This document shows, in pieces, positions 1 to 5,813 of a stretch of 8,569 nucleotides of DNA. This stretch comes from Devosia sp. (GTDB taxonomy: Bacteria > Pseudomonadota > Alphaproteobacteria > Rhizobiales > Devosiaceae). Made by a program: the position numbers and the translations under genes. The first letter of the stretch is position 1, and every line of letters starts with the position of its first letter. The stretch spans positions 1 through 8,569 of the forward strand of contig JAEUMC010000148.1 in the NCBI GenBank assembly GCA_016793415.1, given 5' to 3'. The notes below the pieces were generated by a model, which saw only the letters and a program-made list of their open reading frames with translations, searched no databases and was not told where the DNA came from.

Positions 1-54
1 CCGGCCGAACCGGAAAAGCCACAGGGCGGACCGCTGGCGCTGCCCGAGGCGTAG
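1..54 (+). CDS. 3' end of an unidentified gene (partial)
   Basis: The frame starting at base 1 is open and reads PAEPEKPQGGPLALPEA before a TAG stop at 52-54. The rest of the gene lies outside the window. The tail is rich in proline, glutamate and alanine and looks like a flexible C-terminus; it carries no recognisable domain. The same-strand tRNA follows 110 bases later. The reading frame is short enough that it could be chance, but host-like codons and the charged, proline-rich composition favour a real C-terminus. No function can be given. Confidence 0.45.
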   Translation, partial: PAEPEKPQGGPLALPEA

Positions 55-81
55 GACATTGGCGATGTCGTCCGGCGCGTT

Positions 82-102
82 TGCGCTCGACCTTCAAGCG
101 CA
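82..102 (+). terminator. short hairpin after the first gene, weak terminator candidate
   Basis: TGCGCT (82-87) pairs perfectly with AGCGCA (97-102) around a 9-base loop, 28 bases after the stop at 54. No T-run follows, so it is at best a weak intrinsic terminator. It lies just before the proposed tRNA promoter and could also be chance in GC-rich DNA. Confidence 0.2.
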
Positions 103-103
103 C

Positions 104-132
104 TTGCGCGTGACAGGCGTCGCTTGTATTAG
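104..132 (+). promoter_or_regulatory. probable sigma-70 type promoter of tRNA-Thr
   Basis: A TTGCGC hexamer (104-109) is followed after exactly 17 bases by TATTAG (127-132). This would start transcription near 139-140, about 25 bases before the mature tRNA 5' end at 165. Spacing and position are right for a stand-alone tRNA promoter. The hexamers are only moderate matches to consensus. Confidence 0.4.
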
Positions 133-164
133 ACCCCGCACCGGCGCATCGCTCGCGCAGGTAG

Positions 165-240
165 GCCGCATTAGCTCAGTCGGTAGAGCATCTCATTCGT
201 AATGAGGGGGTCGCTGGTTCGAATCCGGCATGCGGCACCA
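165..240 (+). tRNA. tRNA-Thr (anticodon CGT)
   Basis: All four arms can be folded. The acceptor stem is GCCGCAT (165-171) with ATGCGGC (230-236), then discriminator A237 and an encoded CCA (238-240). The D stem is GCTC (174-177) with GAGC (186-189). The anticodon stem 191-195/203-207 closes a 7-base loop TTCGTAA with anticodon CGT at 198-200, which reads ACG (threonine). The T stem is GCTGG (213-217) with CCGGC (225-229) around TTCGAAT, and the variable loop has 5 bases. It is a full-length canonical elongator tRNA of 76 bases including CCA. No second copy of its 3' end, which would mark an integrated element, is present in the window. Confidence 0.97.
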
Positions 241-541
241 CCCTTTTCCACCCTCACCGTCCAATGTTCGCCACTGAAGGCTAGGCCTCGCGGCTAAGCT
301 GCGACGGGCCTTAACTATGCCCGGCTCGGTGTCACCTGTCCGAACGGCAGGAATCAGCACGCCAAATCGCCTGGCTTGGGCGCAATGACGCCGGCGCGAG
401 CGAGGAACAACGGGCTACCGAGTTACCTAACGCCGCAGTGCGATAATCGCGAGCATTGCTGATGCCGCCAGATTTCGTTGCCGACGAGAGGATTGCGTTA
501 CTTCGGTGTGCGAGCATCATGGAACTGATGGGGCGCACAAT
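241..541. other. about 300-base stretch without a convincing gene
   Basis: The stretch between the tRNA and the acyltransferase carries no open frame with a good start and ribosome site. A plus-strand frame ending at TAA 444-446 encodes a soluble-looking tail (NDAGASEEQRATELPNAAVR) but has no ATG or GTG upstream before a stop at 312-314, so it may be a gene remnant or chance. A minus-strand frame (332-547) overlaps the acyltransferase start and is rich in Ser, Ala and Arg with no domain. A CCCTTTT run just after the tRNA (241-247) is not preceded by a hairpin apart from the tRNA itself. No integrase or direct repeat was found. Confidence 0.5.
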
Positions 542-1612
542 ATGCATATCAAATCACTGGATGGACTGCGCGGCGTAGCTGCATACATCGTGGTGTTTGG
601 TCATTTTGCCGGCTACCCGCTGTTCGCGGACATTGGCCAGCTCGGGGTAATGATCTTCTTTGTGCTGTCGGGCTACCTGATGGGGCAGATCTACCTTACA
701 CAGCGGCCCGGTCTGGACGTGATAGGTGTCTACTTCACCAACCGCTTTGCTCGCATCGCGCCGGCCTACCTGCTGGTCGTCGCGATCAGCTATGGCCTGT
801 TCCTTCTGACCGGGCGGGTCGGGCCCTTTCCACCGATCACAACACTGCCCGAGCTGCTCGAGCACCTGCTGTTCCTGCGCGGGGCGGGCGTGCTGTGGAC
901 CATTCCTGTCGAGGTGCAGTTCTATGTGCTGTTTCCGCTGCTCTGGCTAACCGCCTACCATCTGGGTCGTCCGATGCTGGTGATGGTGTCGCTCGGCATC
1001 GTGTGGCTCGCCGCCAGCGTGGGCTTTGCCGCCCCGCCGGCGCTGGCGCAGGCGGTACAGTACTTCCTCGCCGGGATGCTTGTTGCCGGCCTGCCCGTTG
1101 AAATCTCGCGCAAATACGACATCCCGTTCGTCGCCGCCGTGGTGGTGACCGGGCTGAGCCTGCCCCGGGTGCGCGAGGCGTTGGGCCTCGAAAGCCTGGG
1201 GCAATGGGAGTCGATCCTCCATCTCGCCGGAGCCACGCTGCTTCTGCTCGCCACGGTGAATTCGCGGCTGGCGCAGGTGCTGCTCGGCAACCGGGTAGCG
1301 GCGTTCTTCGGCGCGATCAGCTTTTCGGTCTATCTGCTGCACGTGCCAGTGATGCGGGTGCTCGAGGTGGCGGGCATCGCGACGCAGGAGAATCAGCTGC
1401 TCGGCTTCCTCCTGGTCGCCGGGGCAACGACGGCAGTGGCATTCGTCATGTGGCGACTGGTCGAAGTCCCGGCCCGCCAGGCGTTGCGCCAGGCGGGCAG
1501 GCGGCGGTTCGCCACGCTGGCGCTGGCCTGGGCGTTCCCGGCGCTTGGGATCGCCGCCCTGGTTGCGGTGCCGGACCTGCAGGCGGCCTCGACGGCCATC
1601 GCCGCGCCTTGA
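542..1612 (+). CDS. acyltransferase 3 family integral membrane protein (OafA/YrhL-like)
   Basis: This 356-residue protein belongs to the acyltransferase-3 family, polytopic inner-membrane enzymes that move acyl (often acetyl) groups onto extracytoplasmic carbohydrates such as O-antigen, exopolysaccharide or peptidoglycan. Family landmarks appear in order: LDGLRGVAA with R10 and the invariant-type H21; FFVLSGYLM (39-47); RFARIAPAY (68-76); WTIPVEVQFYVLFP (119-132) with E124; FSVYLLHVP (261-269) with H267; and VEVP (307-310). About ten hydrophobic segments alternate through the chain and the length is normal for a stand-alone family member. A GTG at 506 is also in frame, but it would add a polar 12-residue extension; ATG 542 starts directly at the family's usual N-terminus and has a weak GATGGGG site 8 bases upstream. 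The acceptor cannot be read from sequence, and no polysaccharide genes lie nearby. No SGNH hydrolase domain is fused at the C-terminus. Confidence 0.92.
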   Translation: MHIKSLDGLRGVAAYIVVFGHFAGYPLFADIGQLGVMIFFVLSGYLMGQIYLTQRPGLDVIGVYFTNRFARIAPAYLLVVAISYGLFLLTGRVGPFPPITTLPELLEHLLFLRGAGVLWTIPVEVQFYVLFPLLWLTAYHLGRPMLVMVSLGIVWLAASVGFAAPPALAQAVQYFLAGMLVAGLPVEISRKYDIPFVAAVVVTGLSLPRVREALGLESLGQWESILHLAGATLLLLATVNSRLAQVLLGNRVAAFFGAISFSVYLLHVPVMRVLEVAGIATQENQLLGFLLVAGATTAVAFVMWRLVEVPARQALRQAGRRRFATLALAWAFPALGIAALVAVPDLQAASTAIAAP

Positions 1613-1669
1613 GCGGGGTTGCAGCACTGGCGGGTTCGGGCGACAAGACGCGGGCCACGGAGAGTGCCC

Positions 1670-1852
1670 ATGCTAGCGACCAGCGAGATTGCCAAACTGA
1701 AGCGCGAGATCGCTATTCTGCGCGAGATTGTCGGGCAGAGCCGGCCGGGGACCAGGAATCCGATGAGCCCGACCGAGCGGCGGTCGCTGAAGTCGGAGAT
1801 CGAGCGCTGCATCCTCGAGCTAGACGAGCTGCGCGGCAAGCTCTCGCAATAG
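1670..1852 (+). CDS. small predicted helical-hairpin (coiled-coil) protein, 60 aa
   Basis: The protein has no signal peptide or membrane segment. Residues 3-24 (SEIAKLKREIAILREIVGQ region) and 32-60 (SPTERRSLKSEIERCILEL region) are both strongly helical with I/L at heptad-like spacing, joined by a Gly/Pro-containing turn (SRPGTRNPM). This suggests a two-helix coiled-coil hairpin that dimerises or docks on a partner. The start was placed at ATG 1670 because GGAGAG (1659-1664) sits 5 bases upstream; the longer frame from 1619 adds an Arg-rich stretch with no ribosome site. It lies 57 bases after the acyltransferase on the same strand and could be cotranscribed. I do not recognise a named family. 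Charge balance and helix periodicity support a real gene. Confidence 0.7.
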   Translation: MLATSEIAKLKREIAILREIVGQSRPGTRNPMSPTERRSLKSEIERCILELDELRGKLSQ

Positions 1853-1860
1853 ACGGGTGC

Positions 1861-2103
1861 TCAGTCGTCCTCGACTTCGGTGTCGGGGCGATCGGTGCCT
1901 TCCGAGACCTCCTGGTGCCAGACGCCGCGGGCATCCTCGTACTCGATGCCGTCAGTGGTGCCGGCGACGCGCTGGCGCCGGGCGGCGGCTTCGGCGGCCT
2001 CGTGCGCCGCGGCGTGGGTGCGGAAGGTCTCCGACAACACGTTGCCGACTTTGTAGGCCCAGCCACCATCATGCTGGACGACTTCGTACTTCACAGTGGT
2101 CAT
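1861..2103 (-). CDS. DUF2188 domain-containing protein, 80 aa
   Basis: The N-terminal half, KYEVVQHDGGWAYKVGN...SETFRTHAAAHEAAEAAAR (residues 5-43), matches the DUF2188 pattern: a short beta-strand unit with the HDGGWAYK core, then an Ala-rich helix. DUF2188 proteins are small, soluble and of unknown biochemical role. The C-terminal half (GTTDGIEYEDARGVWHQEVSEGTDRPD) is acidic. GAGGAGAG lies 5 bases before the ATG at 2103, an excellent ribosome site that fixes the start. The gene converges on the 60-residue protein with only 8 bases between stop codons. The family call is by eye from the GGW core and helix; the function is unknown. Confidence 0.85.
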   Translation of the reverse strand: MTTVKYEVVQHDGGWAYKVGNVLSETFRTHAAAHEAAEAAARRQRVAGTTDGIEYEDARGVWHQEVSEGTDRPDTEVEDD

Positions 2104-2298
2104 CGCGGCTCTCCTCGGGATGCCCGGCTAATGTAGGAGGCGCCGCCTGCCGTGGCGAGCGCATGCCAGCCATGCCGGCATGTCGCCTCAATATTCGCGC
2201 GTTCACGCGCGATTCATGACGAACGCGCCAAAGCAGCCTATCGTTGCAGGCAACGCGTGCGTCGCGCCTCCGTCACTCCGAGATGAAAGGGCCAGCCA
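2104..2298. promoter_or_regulatory. divergent intergenic region with three inverted repeats
   Basis: This region separates the minus-strand DUF2188 gene from the plus-strand transporter and must carry promoters for both. It contains three perfect inverted repeats: CATGCCGGCATG (2171-2182), TCGCGCG-ttca-CGCGCGA (2195-2212) and CGTTGC-ag-GCAACG (2242-2255). A candidate plus-strand promoter is ATGACG (2216-2221), 17 bases, TATCGT (2239-2244), with four of six consensus bases in each hexamer. No clear tandem Pho box (CTGTCAT-type repeats) is visible, so direct PhoB control of the phosphate transporter is not supported. Which palindromes are operators and which are chance in GC-rich DNA cannot be told by eye. 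Confidence 0.35.
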
Positions 2299-3954
2299 GT
2301 GACCGCCTATCTGTTCCTGTTGCATGTCGCGGGGGCTGTGACGCTGATGCTGTGGGCGGTGCACATGGTGCATACCGGCACAGAGCGGGGCTGGCGGCCG
2401 GAGATCACCGCGCTGCTCAGGGCGACGGACGGGCCGGCGCGCAGCGCCGCCGTCGGGGCCGGGCTAGGGCTGGCGCTGCAGAGTTCGACCGCCGCCGGCA
2501 TACTCGCCGCCGCCTTTGCTTCGCGCGGCATGTTCGCACTGGCGACCGGCCTCGCCATCGTGCTCGGAGCCAATTTCGGCTCGGCGCTGGTGGTGCTGAT
2601 CCTCAGTCTCGATCTGAGCCTCCTGCCGCCAGTGCTGCTGGTCACGGGTGGGCTGTTGTTCTTCAAGGGCAAGTCGCGCCGGGTGCGGCAGAGTGGCCGT
2701 GCGCTGGTCGGGCTGGGGCTGATCTTCGTTTCCCTGCAACTGCTCAGCCAGGCCACCGCGCCGCTCAGCGACAGCGCGATCCTGCCCATGGTGGTCGCCT
2801 ATCTGGGCAAGGAGCCGCTGACGGCATTGCTGGCCGGGGCGGCAATCGCCTGGCTGTTCCACTCCTCGGTGGCGACCATCCTGTTGCTGGTGGTGCTGTC
2901 GCAGCATGGGGTGTTGCCGTTCGAGGCGGCCGCGCCGCTGCTGCTCGGCGCCAATATCGGCACCGCCATCGGCCCATTCGTGCTGACCCGCAACAGCAGT
3001 ATCGAAGCCAAGCGGTTAATGGCGGGGAACCTGCTCACCCGGGTGGTCGGCGCGGTGCTGGCGCTGGCCGTGCTGCTGCTTGGCGGCTCGGCGCTGGCGG
3101 CCGGCTTTACCCCGGTGCAGCAACTGGTCGGGCTGCACCTCGTCTTCAACATCGCGCTGCTGGTTTGCGGGCTGCCGCTCACGGCGGTGATGGCCCGCCT
3201 GATGGAGCGGCTGATCCGCGCGCCGGCGGCGAGCGATCCGGCAGCGGCCATTGGCGTGCCGCCCAGTTGCCTCGATGAGGCGGCGGTGGGCGATCCCGGC
3301 ATGGCGCTGGCCTCGACCACCCGCGAACTGCTGCGTATGGCCGAGATCGTCGGGCGGATGTTCGAGCCGGTCATGGAGATCTACAAGGCCGGCGACGAAG
3401 AGAAGATCCGCCAGGCCCGCCTGATGGAAGCGGCGATCGACCAGGCGCAGAGCGACATCAAGCTCTACCTGGCGCGCGTATCATTCGGCGGCGACAACGA
3501 CAGCGCCCGGCGCGGACAGGATCTGGCGGCCATTGCGGTCAACCTCGAATATGTCGGCGACGCCATTACCAAGACGCTGCTGCGGCTTGCCGAAGTGCGC
3601 CGGGAGCAGCGGCTGGCCTTCTCCCCCACCGGCTGGCGCGAACTGGCGGAACTGCACAGCCAGGTGGTCGAGAACATGCAGCTGGCGCGCAACGTGCTGG
3701 TCACCCGCGACCTCCAGCAGGCGCGCAAACTGGTGGTCGAGAAGACCCGCATGCGTGAAGCGGTGGCGGCGAGCCAGCGCCAGCACCTGCAGCGGCTGAA
3801 GGATGGCACCGAGGCGAGCCTTGCCACCTCCAACCTCCACCTCGAGACGCTGCGCGCCATGAAGACCATCAATTCGCTGATGGCCTCGATCGGCTACCTG
3901 GTGCTGGAAGAGGCCGGCGAAGTGCTCGACCACCGACTGAAGCCGGCAGGCTAG
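2299..3954 (+). CDS. Na/Pi cotransporter family protein with C-terminal PhoU-like domain
   Basis: This 551-residue protein has the inverted two-repeat membrane core of the Na+/phosphate cotransporter family (NptA/YjbB-like, Na_Pi_cotrans). Repeat 1 carries QSSTA (61-65) followed by GANFGSA (90-96); repeat 2 carries HSSVA (188-192) followed by GANIGTA (217-223) and HLVFN (280-284). Hydrophobic segments fill residues 3-303. After a linker (305-335), residues 336-545 are hydrophilic and helical, with a PhoU-like character (LLRMAEIVGRMFEPVMEIY; NLEYVGDAI), as in bacterial family members. It should sit in the inner membrane and move phosphate with sodium; some bacterial members are thought to export phosphate. 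GTG 2299 is the first possible start after an in-frame stop at 2284-2286, and AAAGGG (2286-2291) lies 7 bases upstream. In repeat 2 the usual Gln of the QSS motif is His. The next gene, a GntR-type regulator, converges on it. Confidence 0.93.
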   Translation: MTAYLFLLHVAGAVTLMLWAVHMVHTGTERGWRPEITALLRATDGPARSAAVGAGLGLALQSSTAAGILAAAFASRGMFALATGLAIVLGANFGSALVVLILSLDLSLLPPVLLVTGGLLFFKGKSRRVRQSGRALVGLGLIFVSLQLLSQATAPLSDSAILPMVVAYLGKEPLTALLAGAAIAWLFHSSVATILLLVVLSQHGVLPFEAAAPLLLGANIGTAIGPFVLTRNSSIEAKRLMAGNLLTRVVGAVLALAVLLLGGSALAAGFTPVQQLVGLHLVFNIALLVCGLPLTAVMARLMERLIRAPAASDPAAAIGVPPSCLDEAAVGDPGMALASTTRELLRMAEIVGRMFEPVMEIYKAGDEEKIRQARLMEAAIDQAQSDIKLYLARVSFGGDNDSARRGQDLAAIAVNLEYVGDAITKTLLRLAEVRREQRLAFSPTGWRELAELHSQVVENMQLARNVLVTRDLQQARKLVVEKTRMREAVAASQRQHLQRLKDGTEASLATSNLHLETLRAMKTINSLMASIGYLVLEEAGEVLDHRLKPAG

Positions 3955-3974
3955 CGGCCAGTGGCCGGTGGTCG
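3927..3974. terminator. 48-base inverted repeat at the convergent junction, possible bidirectional terminator
   Basis: CGACCACCG (3927-3935) is perfectly complementary to CGGTGGTCG (3966-3974). Inside it ACTG (3936-3939) pairs with CAGT (3959-3962) and GCCG (3942-3945) with CGGC (3955-3958). That makes 17 base pairs with two small bulges and the transporter's TAG stop in the apical loop. It ends exactly one base before the last base of the convergent GntR stop codon. No T-run follows on either strand, so classical intrinsic termination is uncertain. Confidence 0.4.
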
Positions 3975-4721
3975 TCAGCCGACAGGCAGCGGGCCGGGGC
4001 CGCGGCGATAGACGCGCAACTCGATGACATCGGTCACGTGCCATTCGAGCGACAGCATCACCGGGCGGCCTGCCGTATCATGATCGACCTGCCGCAGGTG
4101 CTGCAGCGGTGCGCCCACGGGCACGTGCAGCAACTCGGCCAGTGCGGCGTCGGCATTGACGGGGGCCAGCACGGCCCGGGCGTGGTCGACGGTGTGGCCG
4201 CGCTCGGCGAGCAGCTTGTAGAGCGAGCCGCCGAACGCCGCGAGGTCGGTACGTTCGTCGGCGATATCGGTGGCGAGGCTGTCGATCGAGAACACCGCCG
4301 GCCGGCCGTCGGCGCTGCGCACGCGGCGGATCACCACCACGTCGGAGCCCGGCGCGAGGTTCAGCGCCGCCACCACCCGGTCATCGGCCTTGACGCGTCT
4401 GGCGTCGAGCACCTGCTTGGTAACGCTAAGGCCAGTGCTTTCGAGGTACTCGGTGTAGCTGAAATTGGTGTCGAGCGAGTTGCGCAGCCGTGGTCCCTCG
4501 GTGACGTAGGTGCCCGAGCCCTGGCGACGGATGACGTAGCCATCTTCGATCAGGCCACGCACCGCCTCGCGCAGCGTGATGCGGCTGACGGCGAAGCGGG
4601 CGCAGAGCGCATCCTCGTTGGGTAGCTTCGAGCCGGGTGGGAACTCGCCTTCGATGATGGCGCGCCTGAGTTCGGAGCGGACGACGTCGGGCAGCAGCGG
4701 GCGCGTTCTGGCTTGCAGCAT
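3975..4721 (-). CDS. GntR-family transcriptional regulator, HutC subfamily (UTRA domain)
   Basis: This 248-residue protein has a GntR winged helix-turn-helix at residues 9-73: VVRSELRRAIIEGEFPPGSKLP, the recognition-helix stretch FAVSRITLREAVRGLIEDGYV, and the wing RRQGSGTYV. The rest (about 95-240) fits a UTRA effector-binding domain, with VIRRVRSADGRPAVFSIDSL and an ending of LSLEWHVTDVIELRVYRR, typical of HutC-type regulators that sense a small metabolite. Length is normal and nothing is missing. The ribosome site before ATG 4721 is weak. It converges tail-to-tail on the Na/Pi transporter and diverges from the membrane protein at 4891. Regulators of this subfamily often control a neighbouring operon and themselves, which makes the 4722-4890 gap the first place to look for its operator. 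The PhnF branch of this subfamily is linked to phosphonate/phosphate genes, but nothing here proves such a role. Confidence 0.93.
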   Translation of the reverse strand: MLQARTRPLLPDVVRSELRRAIIEGEFPPGSKLPNEDALCARFAVSRITLREAVRGLIEDGYVIRRQGSGTYVTEGPRLRNSLDTNFSYTEYLESTGLSVTKQVLDARRVKADDRVVAALNLAPGSDVVVIRRVRSADGRPAVFSIDSLATDIADERTDLAAFGGSLYKLLAERGHTVDHARAVLAPVNADAALAELLHVPVGAPLQHLRQVDHDTAGRPVMLSLEWHVTDVIELRVYRRGPGPLPVG

Positions 4722-4792
4722 GAGAATCTCGAAAACAGACGGGCTGGCAACGGCAATTGGTTAGTCGTCTCATGTTCAGAATGGCCGAGCAA

Positions 4793-4850
4793 CCGGATTG
4801 CTGCGAGCGGGCGCAACTGTCGCGGGTTGCGGCGCTTGCGGCAAATCCGG
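4793..4850 (+). ncRNA. 58-base strong hairpin upstream of the 4891 gene (leader or small RNA candidate)
   Basis: The left arm 4793-4809 (CCGGATTGCTGCGAGCG) pairs with the right arm 4833-4850 over 17 base pairs with a single bulged A (near 4843). The inner arm CGCAAC (4812-4817) pairs perfectly with GTTGCG (4826-4831) around an 8-base loop. The only non-Watson-Crick pairs are T4802 with G4840 and G4805 with T4837. Both are stable G-U pairs in a plus-strand RNA but A-C mismatches in a minus-strand RNA, which points to a plus-strand transcript. It ends 40 bases before the ATG at 4891. No T-run follows, so it is not an obvious terminator. It matches no riboswitch class I recognise. Confidence 0.45.
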
Positions 4851-4890
4851 CATGGTAAGGCGCGAAGCAATGACCGGGATCTGAGCCACG

Positions 4891-5448
4891 ATGAGTTACG
4901 ACGCGCTGGTGTGGCTGCTGGTCGGCCTCGGCATCGGGGTCGCTGCCAGCCTGATGCTGCTGATCGGCTACTCGATGCTGGAGTATGGGCAGCTCAGCCG
5001 GCGTTTCCGCAAGGCGCGTGCCGCGACTGTCGCGGCTGCGGCTCCGGCCGTGGCGCCCGTTCCGGTGGCGCCCAGGACATCGCTGCTGGCGCGGCCGGCG
5101 CCAAAGCCCGAGACAAAGCCGGTGGCCGACGCAGCGGCCGAGACCACGCCGGTGATCGAGCCGAAGCCGATCGTCGAGGATAAGCCGGCCCGTCCGGCGC
5201 TCGTGGTTGTCGCTGCGCCGGAATCTAAACCCGCGGTGATCGCCAAACCAGCCCCGCCGACCCCGGCCGTCGAGCAGAAGCCAGTCGCCGCATCGCCTAC
5301 CGAAGCCGTGGCGGCGCCGGTGCCCAAGCGGCCGCAAAGCGTGGAGGCGATGTTCGCCGAGGCCTTTGCCAACGACCGGCTGACCGTGTCGCCCGAGCCG
5401 GACGAAGCGGCCGCGTCTAAGCCCGGCGTCGAAACACCGCCAAAGTAA
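4891..5448 (+). CDS. single-pass membrane protein with long Pro/Ala/Lys-rich tail, function unknown
   Basis: This 185-residue protein begins with one strong hydrophobic segment (about 7-29, VWLLVGLGIGVAASLMLLIGY). A basic patch (RRFRKAR, 37-43) follows, which by the positive-inside rule puts the long tail in the cytoplasm. Residues 44-147 are low complexity, dominated by Pro, Ala, Val and Lys (PKP, KPV, PAP repeats), and probably disordered. A more ordered block, KRPQSVEAMFAEAFANDRLTV (146-166), resembles a short helical interaction motif; a charged end follows. No TonB C-terminal domain is present, so it is not TonB. ATG 4891 fits the membrane segment, but the ribosome site is weak. The gene diverges from the GntR regulator and has a 58-base hairpin in its presumed leader. 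Its last 32 bases overlap the minus-strand gene at 5417-5590. I do not recognise a family. Confidence 0.75.
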   Translation: MSYDALVWLLVGLGIGVAASLMLLIGYSMLEYGQLSRRFRKARAATVAAAAPAVAPVPVAPRTSLLARPAPKPETKPVADAAAETTPVIEPKPIVEDKPARPALVVVAAPESKPAVIAKPAPPTPAVEQKPVAASPTEAVAAPVPKRPQSVEAMFAEAFANDRLTVSPEPDEAAASKPGVETPPK

Positions 5449-5590
5449 GCCCGCCCACGGCCAGCAACAGGCCACCGAGCAGGCGGCTGTCCTGGGTGGA
5501 AATGCGGATGTGCGGCACCCACTGCCGATAGAACGGAAACAGAAGAATGAGGACGGCAAGCAGAAGTGCTGCCAGGCCTACGGACCGCAT
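5417..5590 (-). CDS. small two-helix membrane protein, 57 aa, overlapping its neighbour antisense
   Basis: Reading the minus strand from ATG 5590 to TAG 5417-5419 gives a 57-residue protein. It has two hydrophobic segments, VGLAALLLAVLILLFPF (4-20) and LLGGLLLAVGGLTLAVF (37-53), a polar connector (YRQWVPHIRISTQDSR) and a basic end (RRRA). The minus-strand ribosome site GGAGGGG (complement of 5595-5601) sits 4 bases before the start, stronger than that of the neighbouring 4891 gene. Composition and helix placement look like a small hairpin membrane protein, and the positive ends suggest termini in the cytoplasm. Its 3' end overlaps the 3' end of the plus-strand gene by 32 bases (5417-5448). 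I recognise no family; the function is unknown. Confidence 0.75.
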   Translation of the reverse strand: MRSVGLAALLLAVLILLFPFYRQWVPHIRISTQDSRLLGGLLLAVGGLTLAVFRRRA

Positions 5591-5813
5591 GTTGCCCCTC
5601 CGCGCTTAGCGGAAACACACTGATACAGCCGGTGACGCTTAAATTCCGGTTCGGAGAGTATCTGCCCAAACCGTTAATGGAACTTGCGCTTTGCCGATCG
5701 AGGGCTCGATCACCGGAATCTGAAGGGCAGGGGAGGCAACTTCGCCCGGGGGAGCGGCGTTTCTTCAGGCAAATGGCGTGGGGTCAAGCCCGCGCGGCCA
5801 AGGAGACGTCACC
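5591..5813. promoter_or_regulatory. divergent intergenic region with a 16-base inverted repeat
   Basis: These 223 bases lie between the 57-residue membrane gene (minus) and the small basic protein (plus) and must contain both promoters. The perfect inverted repeat GATCGAG-gg-CTCGATC (5696-5711) is a plausible regulator site or short hairpin. Larger frames crossing this stretch have no ribosome site and Arg/Ser-rich shadow-like composition, so I do not call them genes. No promoter hexamers stand out. Confidence 0.3.

Noticed and set aside
332..547. 71-codon minus-strand frame after the tRNA
   Set aside because: It overlaps the acyltransferase start, has no ribosome site or recognisable domain, and has Ser/Ala/Arg shadow-like composition. 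A weak possibility remains.
2244..3278. 344-codon plus-strand frame overlapping the Na/Pi transporter
   Set aside because: Same region as a clear family member, in another frame; Arg/Ala/Gly-rich with no motif.
4852..4884. 10-codon upstream frame (ATG at 4852) before the 4891 gene, a possible leader peptide
   Set aside because: No ribosome site and no regulatory codon run; its start lies right against the hairpin. Short frames of this size are common by chance.
5509..5519. TGCGGCACC match to the tRNA-Thr 3' end, as a possible attachment site
   Set aside because: Only nine bases match, and they lie inside the 57-residue membrane gene; too short for an attachment repeat.
4426..5559. Long 377-codon open frame on the minus strand
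   Set aside because: It overlaps both the GntR gene in another frame and the 4891 gene in antisense, and its translation is Arg/Gly/His-rich without domains. It is a shadow of GC-rich coding DNA.
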